Positions 1 to 11,742 are shown, numbered from the stretch's first letter. The stretch is DNA of 64,000 nucleotides from Lingula anatina (GCF_001039355.2 NW_019775913.1:111840-175839); one strand, 5' to 3'. Notes: generated by a model from the letters alone, not told the origin. Numbers and translations are program-made.

Positions 1-285
1 GCGTCCAGCGAGCCCTGCCATGGTCCGTCTACGAGGTGGCTGCATTGGGGAAGCGTCCAGCGAGTCCTGCCATGGTCCGTCTACGAAGTGGCTGCGTCCA
101 CTGAGCCCTGCTATGGTCCGTGTACGAGGTGGCTGCGTCCACCGAGCCCTGCTATGGTTCGTGTACGAGGTGGCTGCATTGGGGTAGCGTCCAGCGAGCC
201 CTGCCATGGTCCGTCTAGGAGGTGGATGCACTAGGGAAGCGTCCATCGAGCCCTGCCATGGTCCGTGTACGAAGTGGCGTCTGGC
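1..285. repeat. Tandem repeat with alternating 41- and 52-bp units
   Basis: Six units begin GCGTCCA at about 1, 53, 94, 135, 187 and 239, so spacings are 52, 41, 41, 52 and 52. The longer unit is the 41-bp core plus an 11-bp insert resembling TGCATTGGGGA. The core contains CCATGGTCCGT. The array runs off the left edge. No frame stays open across units in a way that suggests coding. Confidence 0.9.
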
Positions 286-3200
286 CCGATGATTGTCCAC
301 TGTCACAAGGTTAAAATGGAGAAAGCGATATCAGCATATGGGATTTCAAGAGCCCTTGCCTAGTTGTGATACCATTGGGACTTAGGCCCTTTTAGGTAAG
401 TTTTGGGCCAGGGTAAGGGGTGATAAATGCACTAAATTGTTATTCATACTATAGATATTATAAATTTTGTGCAAGGCCTTAGACAAAATTGCTTTAAATT
501 ACTGTTCGGAAACCGTTTTCTAGTAACTAAATGTAGATATTTGTTTTATATTTACTCAAGGAAATTGACATTTTAGAATCCAAAAACTTTCAATTTGTCA
601 CAAACTTGAAAAAAGAATTCATGCAAAATATTGACAAGCTATCGACCAACTTTCAGGTCTTCATCAGTCCTCGGTCTCCAAGTGACGTTGTGTAACTGGT
701 CTAGAGTGCTAGAAACTAACACCCCACCACCCCAAGTGCTGTGGTTGTGGTACTAAGAGGCCATCGTACAGGTAAGCATCTGTTTTCAGCTGTTTATATG
801 GTCGAGTTCGTTAGGCGTTTTCGTGATCCATATGCCTTCCTATATTTTTCTTATGCTCTAGTCGCTTTCTTTTTGTAGAATATTGGCACTCTCCTTTACC
901 ATGTGGTTTTCTTAAGTTAATATAGAATATATAGAAAATAGATATAGATATAGAAAAAAATAAAGTAGAAAAAACAAATTAGAAAAAATAACCAAAGCCT
1001 TATGAAACGCCAAAATACTTATTAGTTTTAACATTAGTTTTAACAGTGTGTAAATACCAGTGTCATATCCTTTGTTGCAATTACTGCAAGCTTTCCATTG
1101 CTTTTCATACTTGAGTGAACATGTTGCATTTCATTTGTAGGCTACGAAAGGGCAGTTTTCCAACATTAATGCCCGAAAGCAGATACCAACAATCCTAGCC
1201 CAAATTTCTAAGATGTGAAACACAAAATGGAGCTAGCAACGAGCCACGTAGCCACTTTCATTCATGATCGGACGTCCTAGCTGTCTTGGTTTTTAAGGAC
1301 ACAACTTATCTGCCAAAAAATTAAGTGAATGTGGAACGGTAATGATACGAAGAGCAATATATTTAAGAGGAATACAATCTAATGTCTTTTGGATATTGAG
1401 ATTTTTTGCGGTTCATGGGTCACGGATATGAGTCGGGTGTAATTGCATCTATCAAGTTATTTCAATAGCTTGAGAGAACTGATGTTTGGAATGATCATTA
1501 ATAATTCCATAAATGGTCAATTGAATAAGATATATTGTGGTTCTGCCTCTACAGTTATTATAATAATCATAAAATGATATCCAGATGCTTTTATCCACAT
1601 TCTAAATGCAGATAGGTTTTAGCTCACAAAAACATTGGTATTGCCAACACTAATGGTCGTCTGTGCTTTATTTCAATCTTAGTGATGTAGTCATTTTTCA
1701 AATTTGTGCTTTTGATGATGTGGAATTGTTCGTCAGTATAGCGTTTGAGAAGATCATAACCCGCACACTAACAACCCTCACAACTTTGTAAAATCTGACT
1801 TGATGTAAATGTTTTTACATGAAGAGGTTTTACATTGATAGCTGGTGCAAAATCTTTAATGAAATATTTTACGTTTGAGAAAATACTTCATTATATTTTT
1901 TGCACGCAGTCTGCTCCTTGTGAGAGATGGCTGGGTGCACACAGGCATCTCTCAAGATGGAGCATCCCACATTACTAACATTACTAATCTTATGATTTTC
2001 TCAAGTGTTATAGTTGACAAACATGTCCAGTTCATCACAAATGCACCTTTTCTCCGGATCAAAAAATTCATATTGAAATTTACATGGACGGTCATGCAGT
2101 GTAATGTGAGATCTCGAATATTTCGAAGCAAGCTTGCTTTATTCTTTACTTGTATCATAAAGGAAGTTTCTATTTCAGGGCAAAATGACATTTATGAAAC
2201 TTCTGTTGTAAACCTAGTTATATGTCAAAGTTTAGTTTAAATCGTTGAGGTGCCGGAGTTATAATCATATTCCCCGAATCTTTGTGTGTATTTTATACTT
2301 AGAAAGAACTATAATCGAGTCTTGATGGGTGTTTTCACTTGTAAAGGATTGAGTCACTTTTATGACTTCATCCCCTTGGGTACAGTTAAAGTTGGTCTCG
2401 GTTTAATTATGTTAAGACTGTAGTACATGTAAATGTCTCAATTGTACCTTGATACCTCTTTTTGTAAGAATTACTTTGGCAAATTAATTCTTGTGCTTCA
2501 TCACGTGTACCAGTATAGCGTACTTAGAGAATAGATTGTAATCATGACAGAAAGACTGTTTATTCAGCCGCACCATGCTGTCTGAAACTGAATGTTTTTG
2601 AGCTGTAAAGAAACTGACATAGGCCCTATTGTAAAGACTGAAATATCCGGGCGTGGGCATTTTCCCGGCATTCCCCACGAAGGGTTTAGACGGGTTTTTC
2701 CCCACGGCCCGCAAGCATTGGGTACCAGGTTCCGACCACAAGACCAGCATTATCAGACTTTTTGCGTTGTGGTGTTAGATGATAAAGACATGAATGGAAA
2801 ATAAAACTACCATTTATTGATTCATTGCGTTGACATAATTCATGACATTGAATGTTTCTGTTAAAATTGTACATTATAGTTGAATAAAAACCATAATCTA
2901 TATTTTCTTTTTGTTAAAAAAACGGAAGGCGTGTACAGGTGGCAAAATAATTGAATCGACTATTTAGCTTGGTCCACCCACTCCACTTGAACAACTAGAT
3001 ACAGTTCACGCATTCTGCATCCCCTTTCATCTAAATATTTGCACCACTTTATTGCGAATGAATTCACCCCGATTTCGGTAACGCTCACCATCAAACGCGA
3101 CATTCAAGCTGCTTCATTTTCTGTCTCGGGATCCTGCTTGTAACGCGACTCCTGACGTGCGCGCTTATTCCTTTTTCACCCTGTGTGAATATTGTCTTTT

Positions 3201-4251
3201 CCATCCAATCATAAAAGGTGTATCAAAACACGTTTCCTTGATAAACACATTTTACCCACTATGCCTGATCTAGAATATCTTTCATAATTCTATTTGAATT
3301 AAAACAATTGCAACAAGATTGTTGCAATTATGACAGCCAATTTATTTGATTGAATGCCTATCCCTTGCAAAAAAGTACATCTTTAATAAATAAATAAATA
3401 AAATAAATGAATAAAATAAAATAAATATTGAAAATAATGACAAAAATGTTTTGATGGACTTACAATGTATCAATAAAAGAGTGCTTGGCCAGATACTGGT
3501 TCGACTTGAACTTCTGTTTTTCCCAGAGATGGAAATCAACAGAAACATGTGATCGTTAACTAATGAGCCTGTCCCTACCAGGCAGTCATAACCCGATCAT
3601 GCTAATTTCTGTCATTGCAACTCGTGACAATTTGTTATGATAAAATGTCATTATTCAGAATCAAACTTTACTGAGGTTAAAGTGTCTTTCAATATTGTTA
3701 TGTAAAAACAATTATCCACAGTGTTGGCTTTCACAGCATGATGTTAACCTTGCACGTATGCGGACACCCTAAATATCTGAACTTCAGACAAAAATAATGA
3801 GTTCAGTTACGTCTATCAAAAGTTATGAAAGCATCGTTCCAAATATAGCGTGCGTTTCTGTAAACAGATTTGGAATAACAATGATGAACTAGCTTGCAAA
3901 AAATGTATACATAAACGTTTTTGTTCTCCATTCTGTAATCTGCTTGTAACATGTATCTGGCTTATACTGCCTTTTATAAGGTGTCAATAGTGCTGGTGCT
4001 TTAAGTTTAATAATTCAATAATGCTGTAACTTCATTACTAAACTTGTTAACAGATGCCGTTCAATTCAACTGACGTTGTATACCCATCTCATGTTCACGA
4101 GTGTCTTTCTAAAATTCTAGTTTGTTTTTCTCCACATTCCCTGTTGCCTGAGCCACCATCATCAATGCATCTGCCTTTGACAAACTATTAACGACAAATT
4201 AAATAATTCTTATTATTATACATTCTACGTGGTCCATTGGCAAGCATAGAT

Positions 4252-4379
4252 TCCAGAATAACCGCCGATAACCGCTGTTTTGGTGATAAAAAATAGAATT
4301 TATTATATTTCTATGAGTCGTTTACGATATATTTATTGTGAAATATGGATCTCACACGAAAAGTTGTCATCCCTGTAAC
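4252..4379 (+). mobile_element. Decayed partial copy of the 345-bp TTAA element
   Basis: This matches the right-hand third of the element found intact at 5703-6047. Shared landmarks are ATTATATTTCTATGAGT, a block ending TTTATTGTGAAATA, and a degraded inverted-repeat end (AAAGTTGTCATCCCTGTAA in place of GAGTTATTATCCCTTTAA). The left two thirds are missing. Confidence 0.7.
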
Positions 4380-4738
4380 AAAAAAATGAAGCAACTTGGC
4401 TAACGAACCTCTAACTACCATTTCGCAGAGGAGGAGGGTCAGCATGAGGGGGGGGGGAGGTAACTATATATAACTATATATAAACTGATAAAGTCTGTAA
4501 GCAGAGGAAATATTGGCCGGCAAAGTATCCGATTATTTTTCAAACAATTGACGAAGTAGCTTTTCCATTTCTGTTTTAAAGCATGTGTGTTATACTAATA
4601 TGAAGTATCGGTACGGCACATTTTCTTTTATGTTAAATTACCCATTATTGTAAATGCTATATGTAAAAAGGTGTATTATAGGTAATTGTTAATAGCGTTA
4701 TTTTGTAGGAGGTTTCTTATCAGGTATTAGAGTACGTG

Positions 4739-4739
<1 letters not shown>

Positions 4740-4777
<38 letters not shown>

Positions 4778-4789
4778 TTTGTTTATTTA
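4740..4789. repeat. (TTTA)n microsatellite
   Basis: About twelve nearly perfect tetranucleotide units, with one G-for-A interruption near the end. Confidence 0.9.
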
Positions 4790-5611
4790 TGTGCTTATAC
4801 TGTGCTTTTACTGTGTAACGTCATGTCCCCATATTGTAAAAGTTCAGTGTTTATTGATGTTAAATGATGAAAAAATATTTTCCTGCACAGCTGCAGAATA
4901 TAAGACCTTTAGCTCCTGAAACTTAGAAATTAGGTTACTCGATAAGGTCGCGTCACCCCGGAACTTGAGGCTTCATTATATCACTGGCACATGAATAAGT
5001 CAACCGCACGAATGTACAGCATATGTTGTTTTTGTGTGCAGAGTTTGGAGAAGTGATAACTAAGAAGTCGGTATGTTGACTTCACCGTTTTTTAAAAGTG
5101 ATTTGCTATTTGTGTTTTTAAAAGTATTTCCAGCAGTAAGAGTATATATTCTTTTGCCAAATGTAGTACTGAGAAGCCTCATAGAATTAACATGCATGAA
5201 GGACGCTTACAGATGTTAAGAAATTTTGCTTCCTCATATCGTCACGTATTCTTGGCAAATCTAAACAGAGGGCGATGACATATTTCAGTTTCTTTTTGTC
5301 CTGTGTTGAGGAAAAACCTTACCATATTGTATGACAGAAAAACCTTTGTGTCAGGGAAAGAGTTAATTTTTTCGATCCTCGTTGTCTGTTTCTCAGTCAA
5401 TAGAATTTCCAGAAGTTCCAGTCAACAGAATACCAAGCTGAGCAATTCCCCACGATCATAACTTGTTATCAAGAAGCCTGTTTATATGTTATAGTTCTGA
5501 TGTTAGGAAATCCATCACCTAATTTTGAACCTTGTACTACTAATGGTTTGTTTTCAGCAGTTTTGAAGGGGTAAAAAGCCATCCTGTGTGTGGCTGGAAC
5601 TGGTGATCGGG

Positions 5612-5681
5612 ATGGACCGGATGTCGTTAATATTGGTTCTGTGTCTGTGTGGGATTTTCTCCTCTCGCTCAGTGTTCGGGG
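5612..5681 (+). CDS. Exon 1 of the sushi/PAN gene: signal peptide
   Basis: Encodes MDRMSLILVLCLCGIFSSRS followed by VFG, a hydrophobic secretory leader with small residues at the likely cleavage site. The donor GTAAGT follows at 5682, leaving phase 1. An upstream in-frame GTG at 5588 is less likely to be the start. Confidence 0.8.
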
Positions 5682-8351
5682 GTAAGTTCACAATAAATAA
5701 TATTAAAGGGATAATAACTCTTCGTTTTGGCCAAAAAATGAATTTTCCTGGAGTAAGCAACAATTTTCCCATACTTACCAATGGTTAATGAATCCATTTT
5801 TATATTCAAAGTTAGTCCCTGTTTTTTTTTCTAAAAAGTTTGGTATTTTGTTAAAGTCTCTTAAGAGATTATAACAGAGTATAGCCATCAATGGAGGTCA
5901 CGTGGTCTGAAGACAAGCTCAGATATCAGAATAATATCTATAACTGCTGTTTTTGTCATAAAACAGAATACATTATATTTCTATGAGTTATTCACAATGT
6001 TTTATTGTGAAATATAGACCTCATACGAAGAGTTATTATCCCTTTAAGTGTTAAAACTCTGCTTTTATATTGTTGCACCTCAATATAGATTACAATAAGG
6101 GTTTTTTCCCACAGCTACATTAGTATTACATTCTACCATCTTTTTGGTTACATGATTAAGTAATTTGAAAACAAAACTTACATGTATTTACATGCATAGT
6201 TTTACTCGTAGATCTCGCTTTGCGGACTATCGAACTCGACAAATCGAGTCTCGTCCGCTACACGACAAAACGAACGACTCACACTATTTCTTGCTTACAG
6301 AAATTATTTTGACATATCAATTCAAACAAGAGTTGCTTACATAAATATTTCAAACTCATCTTCCGTTATTGCCTTGTCTCGTGTTCGGAGAAAGAAAAGA
6401 GAAAGAGACGGGGAGAGAAAGTCCAATCACCCCACTTGTGTTCAACACGGGATTGCACTTTGTACTCTCTTAAACAGTTTGACATTTTTATATCGACCAG
6501 GAATTATTCACTACAATGCTGTCTAAATAAATACGTGGCATCAGAATATGAAAGCATTATTTTTCAGTCATAATGAAGAATTCGGCGCAAAATACATTAG
6601 CAATGCCATGTAGGAATAAAAGGATTACGAATACAGTAAAACTTTGATAGCATTAATTAACAAGAGTCCCAAGTATTTGGCGCCATCTGTTGACAATGCA
6701 ATACATGTATAGCGGATTCGGTTCTTGTCCCTTTCAAAAATTGGAAAAAAATTCTGAAAGTCTCCCATAGATTCAACCATTTTTTTTCAAACCTGTGTTC
6801 CGTCATATAATTACATGTACCCTAACTCCGCCGGTGTCCATGTGCTTGTAAATGGGTATTGCAAACCCGCCATACGTTCTGACATATCTTAATAACAGAG
6901 GATTAAAGGGAAACGTTACTTGCTGGGATCCAAATGACTGCAATGATAGTTTCTAGTCATTGCAACCCTTATCCGTGTATTTTGATCACTTCTATTGGGG
7001 TTTTCAACTGCGTTCTGATGTCACTGGTGTTTGGTAAGCCAAGGCGAAGTATACAGTTTTCATCGAACGGAGCGTGTTTACGATCATTTTCACTCTATGC
7101 CCAGTGTTATCATTACTTTGAACACAATAGTTTTCACGAAATTCCGTTATCCCAACTGAAGTCATCTGTCATCTTTAAACTTAATAATCTGGGGGGGGTT
7201 CTATTAAGGCATAGAAAATAGTTTTATACATAGTAATACATCACAAAACTGGTCGCTTTTATTTGGCAAAAAGAAAAAAACTTTCATGTGCCGTTAAGGT
7301 TTATAGATATACCAACTGCTATATTTCAGAGTGTCTTAAACCAGGTCTGCCTAACACAGTTTTTGATCCTTCACTTAGCAGTTACTATGACGACGAGACT
7401 GTAAACGTCCTATGTGTGGCGCATCTTGTCCTCCTGACCGGAGAAACACGTTTGACGTGCAGGGAGGGGCGTTGGACTGGAGAATACCCAGTTTGTGGTC
7501 GTAAGTCTGTACCCCAAAACTATCTTTAGTGTTGTGTATATATTTAAAGGTAATCTGAACGCATTTAAAAATGCCCCACATTCACATTTTTATCCGGCAG
7601 AAAAAAAATTACATTTCCCAATTCAGACCTTAATTTGGCTTAAAGACGATGAAATCTTATATTAAAGTACCGAGTGATGTTATAATCTTCTTTGCCTTTC
7701 CATGTAGCCATAACTCCTCGCAACGTCTTTATTTTACACAACATAGGTCCACGATATAAAGCAAGGCACTATTTTCTTGTGTCTTGAAGTAAAAGCGAAG
7801 CCAAAGTAAGGGAATGCAGATATCGTCCTAAAAAAACTTTTAAAACTCCTATCATTTAGAACAAAATCATTTAATTTTTTTTTAATATCAAATCCAGTAG
7901 GAGAAAATATCAAATCCAATAAAATTCTTTTTGGCTGGTAAATCCTATGCAGGTAAATCCTTATGTGTTCAATAGCGAAAGTTTTCGGATTTTCTTCCAG
8001 TGCCAAAATACGTTCAGAAAGTTTACATAGATTACTACAAATTTGGTGGCACACCTCAGTATTCGATATCAACAGTGGAGCAATGTCTAGAAACGTGTGC
8101 TAATACCGAGTCCTGTGTAGCGATAGACTGGAAAAATGGCTGGTGTTACCATATTTCTGATACTTCGTGTAGATTGTACAAGCGAAATGGCGCTTTTCAC
8201 TACAGACTGGCGAGAGCAGTGGAAAGTTGTATAGGTACGTTACATTTACCTTTGAATAAAGCACGTTGGATTGTCACTCTTTATTTTATTGAGTCTATGG
8301 GAACCTGTGGGCATTTAACGACATTGGTTTTGAATACTTTAACCGGTTATT

Positions 8352-8406
<55 letters not shown>

Positions 8407-10307
8407 TTTTATGGTAGACATGTATGGTATTCTAAGATCGTTTTATGTGTTTATTTGCGACAATAGTTTCTAACCAATAAAAGTGACAGCCGAGCGCGGA
8501 ATAAAGAAACAGGAGTAAAACAAGTAACAATCGAATGTCCATACACCGTATTTATGTAGTTCTAACTGATTTGGGCCGTAGGATGTTAAACATTCTTGGT
8601 TGGAGAATGAAGGGGGGTTGAAGGCTTACAATACAAACAGTTTATTTGTAGATCTGTCATTTATGTACTTATCTAGATACTGACTGAGGGAAAAGTAATG
8701 GACAGGAAACTGTTTCGGTCAATGTTGCTTCTGTGAGGGTTTCAAACAACATATTGACCATGAAACATACAGCCCAAAACCAGTTACTGTATAATGTTTC
8801 ATGGGTAGGAGCATGCATTGGTTTGACTTAAGAAATCTGTAAGCCAACTGTAAAAACTGTGTTGAAGTGTTTTGTATTTTTATCTCCTAACTAGACTTTT
8901 CCTGCTCTTCGTGCTCTGGCTCTGGTGGATGTATACAAAGTCTTAAGTATAACAATGAGAGAGGAGTACACTACAATGAGACAACCTGCGGCTGCCACCT
9001 CGGGCACACCGGGGAAACCTGTTCCCAGAGTGAGTTTTAACAATTTTATTTAGATTTATTTAATTTATTTACTAATTTAGATGAAGGTCTATCACGGGAG
9101 TAACAATTTAGTCTAAACCGTAAATTATGCCCAGTAATTGATTTAAAAAGCGTGATTTATGCAAATTGCGACTGGATGACCAATAGTTCGTTGATTTATG
9201 TTTTCTTTGGATTCTTAATTGTATGATATTTGGTCTGTTATATAGAGGTTTATTTAGCAAGAAATAGTGGATGTTGCAACCGGTTGCAAAATGCGGTCAG
9301 TTTCAGGGTTCTATCAGTGGAATTGCATTTTACAAAGAAGACAAAAGAAAACCATGAATACGCACATGCACATAAAAATCTCTCGTGGCCTATAGCCTTC
9401 TTTTAAAATGTAAATCAATTTGTGGTAGCAACTTTTTTCTATTCGCCATCAATTTTATAAGATCAATTTTCCTGCGTGACGATTGCTCTATCACACAGGA
9501 AATTTACACATGGAACTATATTCGTTTCAGGATCATGCCAAGCTCCTGCTGCGCTCCAGCACCAAACACGTTCAGAATTACCAGGCATCGTTCAAGTTGG
9601 CAATACGGTTACATATGATTGTGACCACGGCTTCAGATTCCCGGATTACACAGTCCAAATGGCACTTACTTGTCAAGAGGATGGAATGTTTGACAAAAAC
9701 TTGACCAAATGTTCCAGGATCCAGTGTGAACGGCCCGATGTCCGTTACGGGGTCGTGCCGTTTCTCGACGAAATGCATAGGAACTGGCCAAAGCCCTTCG
9801 AGTATGAAGTTCAATTCGGTTGTCGGGAAGGTTACCAATTTGATGGACTACCACGCGAAGAACGTGTGGTGCAGCGATGTTCGATGAATGGAACGTTCGA
9901 CTTGCCGGAGTGCGTACCTTCCGAGTGCCACATCCTTAGTTTTGGAAACAATACAATTACCTCTAACCCAAAACGTGCATTACACTACCAGCAAACCTTA
10001 CAAGTCAGTTGTATAGAAGGACACAGGTATACCGACGGGAATATAACAATCAATATTACCTGTTTGGCCAATGGTAGCCTAAGCTATGGCGCTTTGGAAG
10101 ATTGCCGGCCAGTAGAGTGCCTGGAGCCAAATGTGGGAAATGCTGCGATTAATTCCACGGCGTCAGCAACTGGTGTGTATCGTTACCGTGATGTCATCAC
10201 TATTTCTTGTGATCCTGGGTATATGTTGTCAAATATGGCGGCGTCTGTCAATCTTACATGCAGTGAAAATGGTGCCTTTGAATTCCAGTCCGTGCATTGC
10301 GAAAGTA

Positions 10308-10350
<43 letters not shown>

Positions 10351-11289
10351 AGGAATACAAAATCCGCTCAGTTGATTACACTTACAGAAAAAAGTATACA
10401 AGTTCAAAGTGATGACAGAAAATAAAAGATTGCTTTTCTTACACTGCACCAAAGGAAAATACACTGCAGTCTTTATTTTTTTTCAGAATCCCATGGTGTT
10501 TCTTTAAACCCGATTATAGACATTCGTACCTATCTTATAGCAGGAGGTATTGTGGCAGGGATAGTGATTTTTTGTCTTCTTATAATCGCAATTTTGTTTA
10601 CAGGAAGGTAGGTTCTTTGACTTAAATAAAGTCATTGTTTGCTCCTAACATTTCAAATTCTATGCATTGTATAAGCAACTAAAACTTTCATTATTTTTTT
10701 CACCAATTTTCATTTAGAAAATCGTATTTGCCAAAAGAGTTGGAAGAGCATTGAGGAAGTTATGATTAAATAAAGTATAAGATGCTTGATACGTGACGTT
10801 CACGGTTGTGTACAGTAATATAAGTCCTTTGTTGTCATAAAAAGACCGTATTAAAATTAATTATTATAAATTATATATTGACACCTTAGGAGAACTTCCC
10901 GCAATTCCAAACGGCACAGTGCTGAGTTACCAGACGTAATCTATCAGAACAGCAACCTTGGCAATACAACAGGTACCAGCCAAACCAACATTTTGCTTCC
11001 GCGAGATACACCGTCGAATACCTATTCTGCGGATATGACCGGCAGTAGTCAAACTCAACCAAGTAGTCTGGCTGGCTCGGCTGTGTATGCTGTACCGGAC
11101 AAAGGAAAGAAAGCGACTGTTCAACTGAACCATGCCGAGATTGAAACAGAAACTGGTTTTCAACATGAATGTGACTCATGGCCCGACCATAGCGACATCT
11201 ATAGGGAGTCAGTGTCTCCGCGGCAGTCGACAAATAGAGATGACGCAATCGAGATGATGGAGAACGACATTTATGAGAGCAATGAATGA
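5612..11289 (+). CDS. Sushi/PAN/EGF single-pass membrane protein (7 exons, 634 aa)
   Basis: Coding exons: 5612-5681, 7330-7500, 8001-8234, 8895-9029, 9531-10304, 10487-10607 and 10890-11289. They join to 1,905 nt with every splice phase matching (phase 1 throughout, phase 2 at the last intron). Domain order is signal peptide (1-23), CCP (24-80), PAN/Apple (81-158), EGF-like (159-203), four CCPs (204-461), transmembrane helix (about 471-499) and a cytoplasmic tail of about 130 residues. Phase-1 introns around each module are typical of exon-shuffled extracellular proteins. The start is the first in-frame ATG after a TGA at 5564. The architecture suggests a surface adhesion, lectin-like or complement-related receptor. 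I do not recognise a named orthologue. Introns contain one intact TTAA element and microsatellites, but no other gene. Confidence 0.88.
5703..6047 (+). mobile_element. 345-bp TTAA-flanked MITE, copy 1
   Basis: Begins TTAA-AGGGATAATAACTCTTCG and ends with the inverted form CGAAGAGTTATTATCCCT-TTAA, so it has about 20-bp terminal inverted repeats and a TTAA on both sides. TTAA target duplications are characteristic of piggyBac-type transposition. The element is too short to encode a transposase, so I call it non-autonomous. Intact relatives lie at 23989-24330, 40232-40576 and 41709-42053. It sits in intron 1. Confidence 0.85.
6934..7033 (+). CDS. Candidate alternative first exon of the sushi/PAN gene
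   Basis: An ATG at 6934 opens 33 codons plus one base, ending at a GTAAGC donor in phase 1, the phase needed by the sushi exon at 7330. The stretch is hydrophobic (PCILITSIGVFNCVLMSLVF), so it could be an alternative signal peptide or signal anchor. No acceptor-preceded frame links it to exon 1, so alternative first exon is the simplest reading. Chance resemblance remains possible. Confidence 0.45.
7330..7500 (+). CDS. Exon 2: first sushi/CCP domain
   Basis: 57 codons between phase-1 introns form one CCP module: four cysteines (CLKPG, VLCVAH, LTCREG, YPVCG) and the expected Trp before the last cysteine (GRWTGEYPVC). CCP modules are disulfide-bonded beta-sandwiches used in recognition and complement regulation. 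Confidence 0.88.
8001..8234 (+). CDS. Exon 3: PAN/Apple domain
   Basis: 78 codons between phase-1 introns. Motifs typical of PAN/Apple domains are visible: STVEQCLETCANTESCVAID, then WCYHISDTSCR and YRLARAVESC. The CLETC spacing and the central FxW-like/CVAID core match the fold, which binds protein or carbohydrate in plasma and adhesion proteins. Confidence 0.82.
8348..8411. repeat. (ATTT)n microsatellite
   Basis: About fifteen tetranucleotide units in intron 3. The repeat extends a spurious reading frame past exon 3, explaining repeated Leu-Phe-Ile-Tyr in its translation. Confidence 0.9.
8895..9029 (+). CDS. Exon 4: EGF-like domain
   Basis: 45 codons between phase-1 introns: CSSCSGSGGC, then TTCGCHLGHTGETC. 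Six cysteines with a CxC..GxxGxxC-type ending fit a compact EGF-like module. No calcium-binding DxD/N signature is evident. Confidence 0.72.
9531..10304 (+). CDS. Exon 5: four consecutive sushi/CCP domains
   Basis: 258 codons in one exon encode CCPs beginning CQAPAALQ, CERPDVRYG, CHILSFGNN and CLEPNVGN. Each has the four-cysteine pattern with YDC/FGC/VSC/ISC and a closing Cys. Four modules without introns contrast with the single-module exon 2 and suggest intron loss or retroposed module duplication. Several NxT/S sequons are present. Confidence 0.88.
10313..10348. repeat. (TC)n microsatellite next to a splice donor
   Basis: About eighteen TC units starting only 8 nt after the donor of exon 5 (10305). 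Confidence 0.9.
10487..10607 (+). CDS. Exon 6: transmembrane helix
   Basis: Encodes a short juxtamembrane stretch, then TYLIAGGIVAGIVIFCLLII and AILFTGR, an uninterrupted hydrophobic helix with GxxxG-like spacing, closed by a basic residue. The donor leaves phase 2, unlike all upstream introns. Confidence 0.88.
10718..10754 (+). CDS. Candidate alternative last exon giving a short tail
   Basis: An acceptor (TTTCATTTAG, ending 10717) is followed in the right phase by RKSYLPKELEEH and a stop at 10752-10754. AATAAA follows at 10769-10774. Used in place of the exon at 10890, it would replace the ~130-residue tail by a dozen residues with no tyrosine signalling motifs. It could instead be chance in AT-rich sequence. 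Confidence 0.42.
10890..11289 (+). CDS. Exon 7: cytoplasmic tail and stop
   Basis: 133 codons start with a basic stop-transfer stretch (RRTSRNSKRH). Tyrosine motifs follow: VIYQNS (fits the YxN Grb2-type SH2 consensus), AVYAVP (fits YxxP, Crk-type), SDIYRES and NDIYESNE. The stop TGA is at 11287-11289. The polar, low-complexity middle is probably disordered. Signalling is inferred from motifs only. Confidence 0.85.
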
Positions 11290-11445
11290 TCTAGCACAAC
11301 GCCCATGATTTTAAAAGCTATATATGGTTGTTGAAATGGAAAATGGTATTTGTATAATAATAGGATACTAATTTAGCATGATACATGTACCCCGTATAAT
11401 ATTATGTTATGTTACTATGTGGAAAGACGATTATTTAGGCCTATA

Positions 11446-11742
11446 CAGGGGCTGATCCAGGGTTACTTGAAGGGGGGCTCCGGGTTTTTATTACGAATGA
11501 CAGGCCTCAGATGCGAAGCCAACCCTCCCACCAACCCCCCTCCCTTTGGCGCGGGCCCGCTGAATGGCCCCTAAAATTTTGGTATTTTAGAGGGCGAACA
11601 GTGACATGATTTGGTACAGTTTAAAACTATGATTCAGCTAGTAAAAATTCTAATTTCAAGAGGGGACTATTGGTGTGGCTTTTTTCAGAAACCTAAGGGA
11701 AGGGGGTCAAGACCTCCCTGACACCCCACACTCTAAATCTGA
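11446..11742. mobile_element. hAT-like TIR element, diverged copy
   Basis: Begins CAGGGGCTGATCCAGG and shares internal blocks with the copies at 12412-13252 and 16944-17161: TTTGGTACAGTT.AA.AACTATGATTCA, CTAATTTCAAGAGGGGA and CCCCTGACACCC. The right terminus is degraded (no CCACTG), and I see no clear target duplication. Confidence 0.65.

Larger units (their letters stand above)
286..5556. other. Non-coding stretch, no gene recognised
   Basis: I see no exon with recognisable protein similarity on either strand. Open frames here are short, AT-rich and lack family motifs. The stretch holds an A/T-rich simple repeat around 3384-3426, a decayed copy of the TTAA-flanked element (4252-4379) and a TTTA microsatellite (4740-4789). 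A 5'UTR exon of the sushi gene may begin at 5558, after the acceptor-like TTTTCAG at 5551-5557. Confidence 0.6.

Noticed and set aside
1875-2240. 121-codon open frame on +
   Set aside because: AT-rich, no domain, signal peptide or splice-linked partner; overlapped by an equally unconvincing minus frame.
11438-11445. GGCCTATA as target duplication of the hAT-like copy at 11446
   Set aside because: The similar sequence downstream is its reverse complement (TATAGGCC), not a direct repeat.
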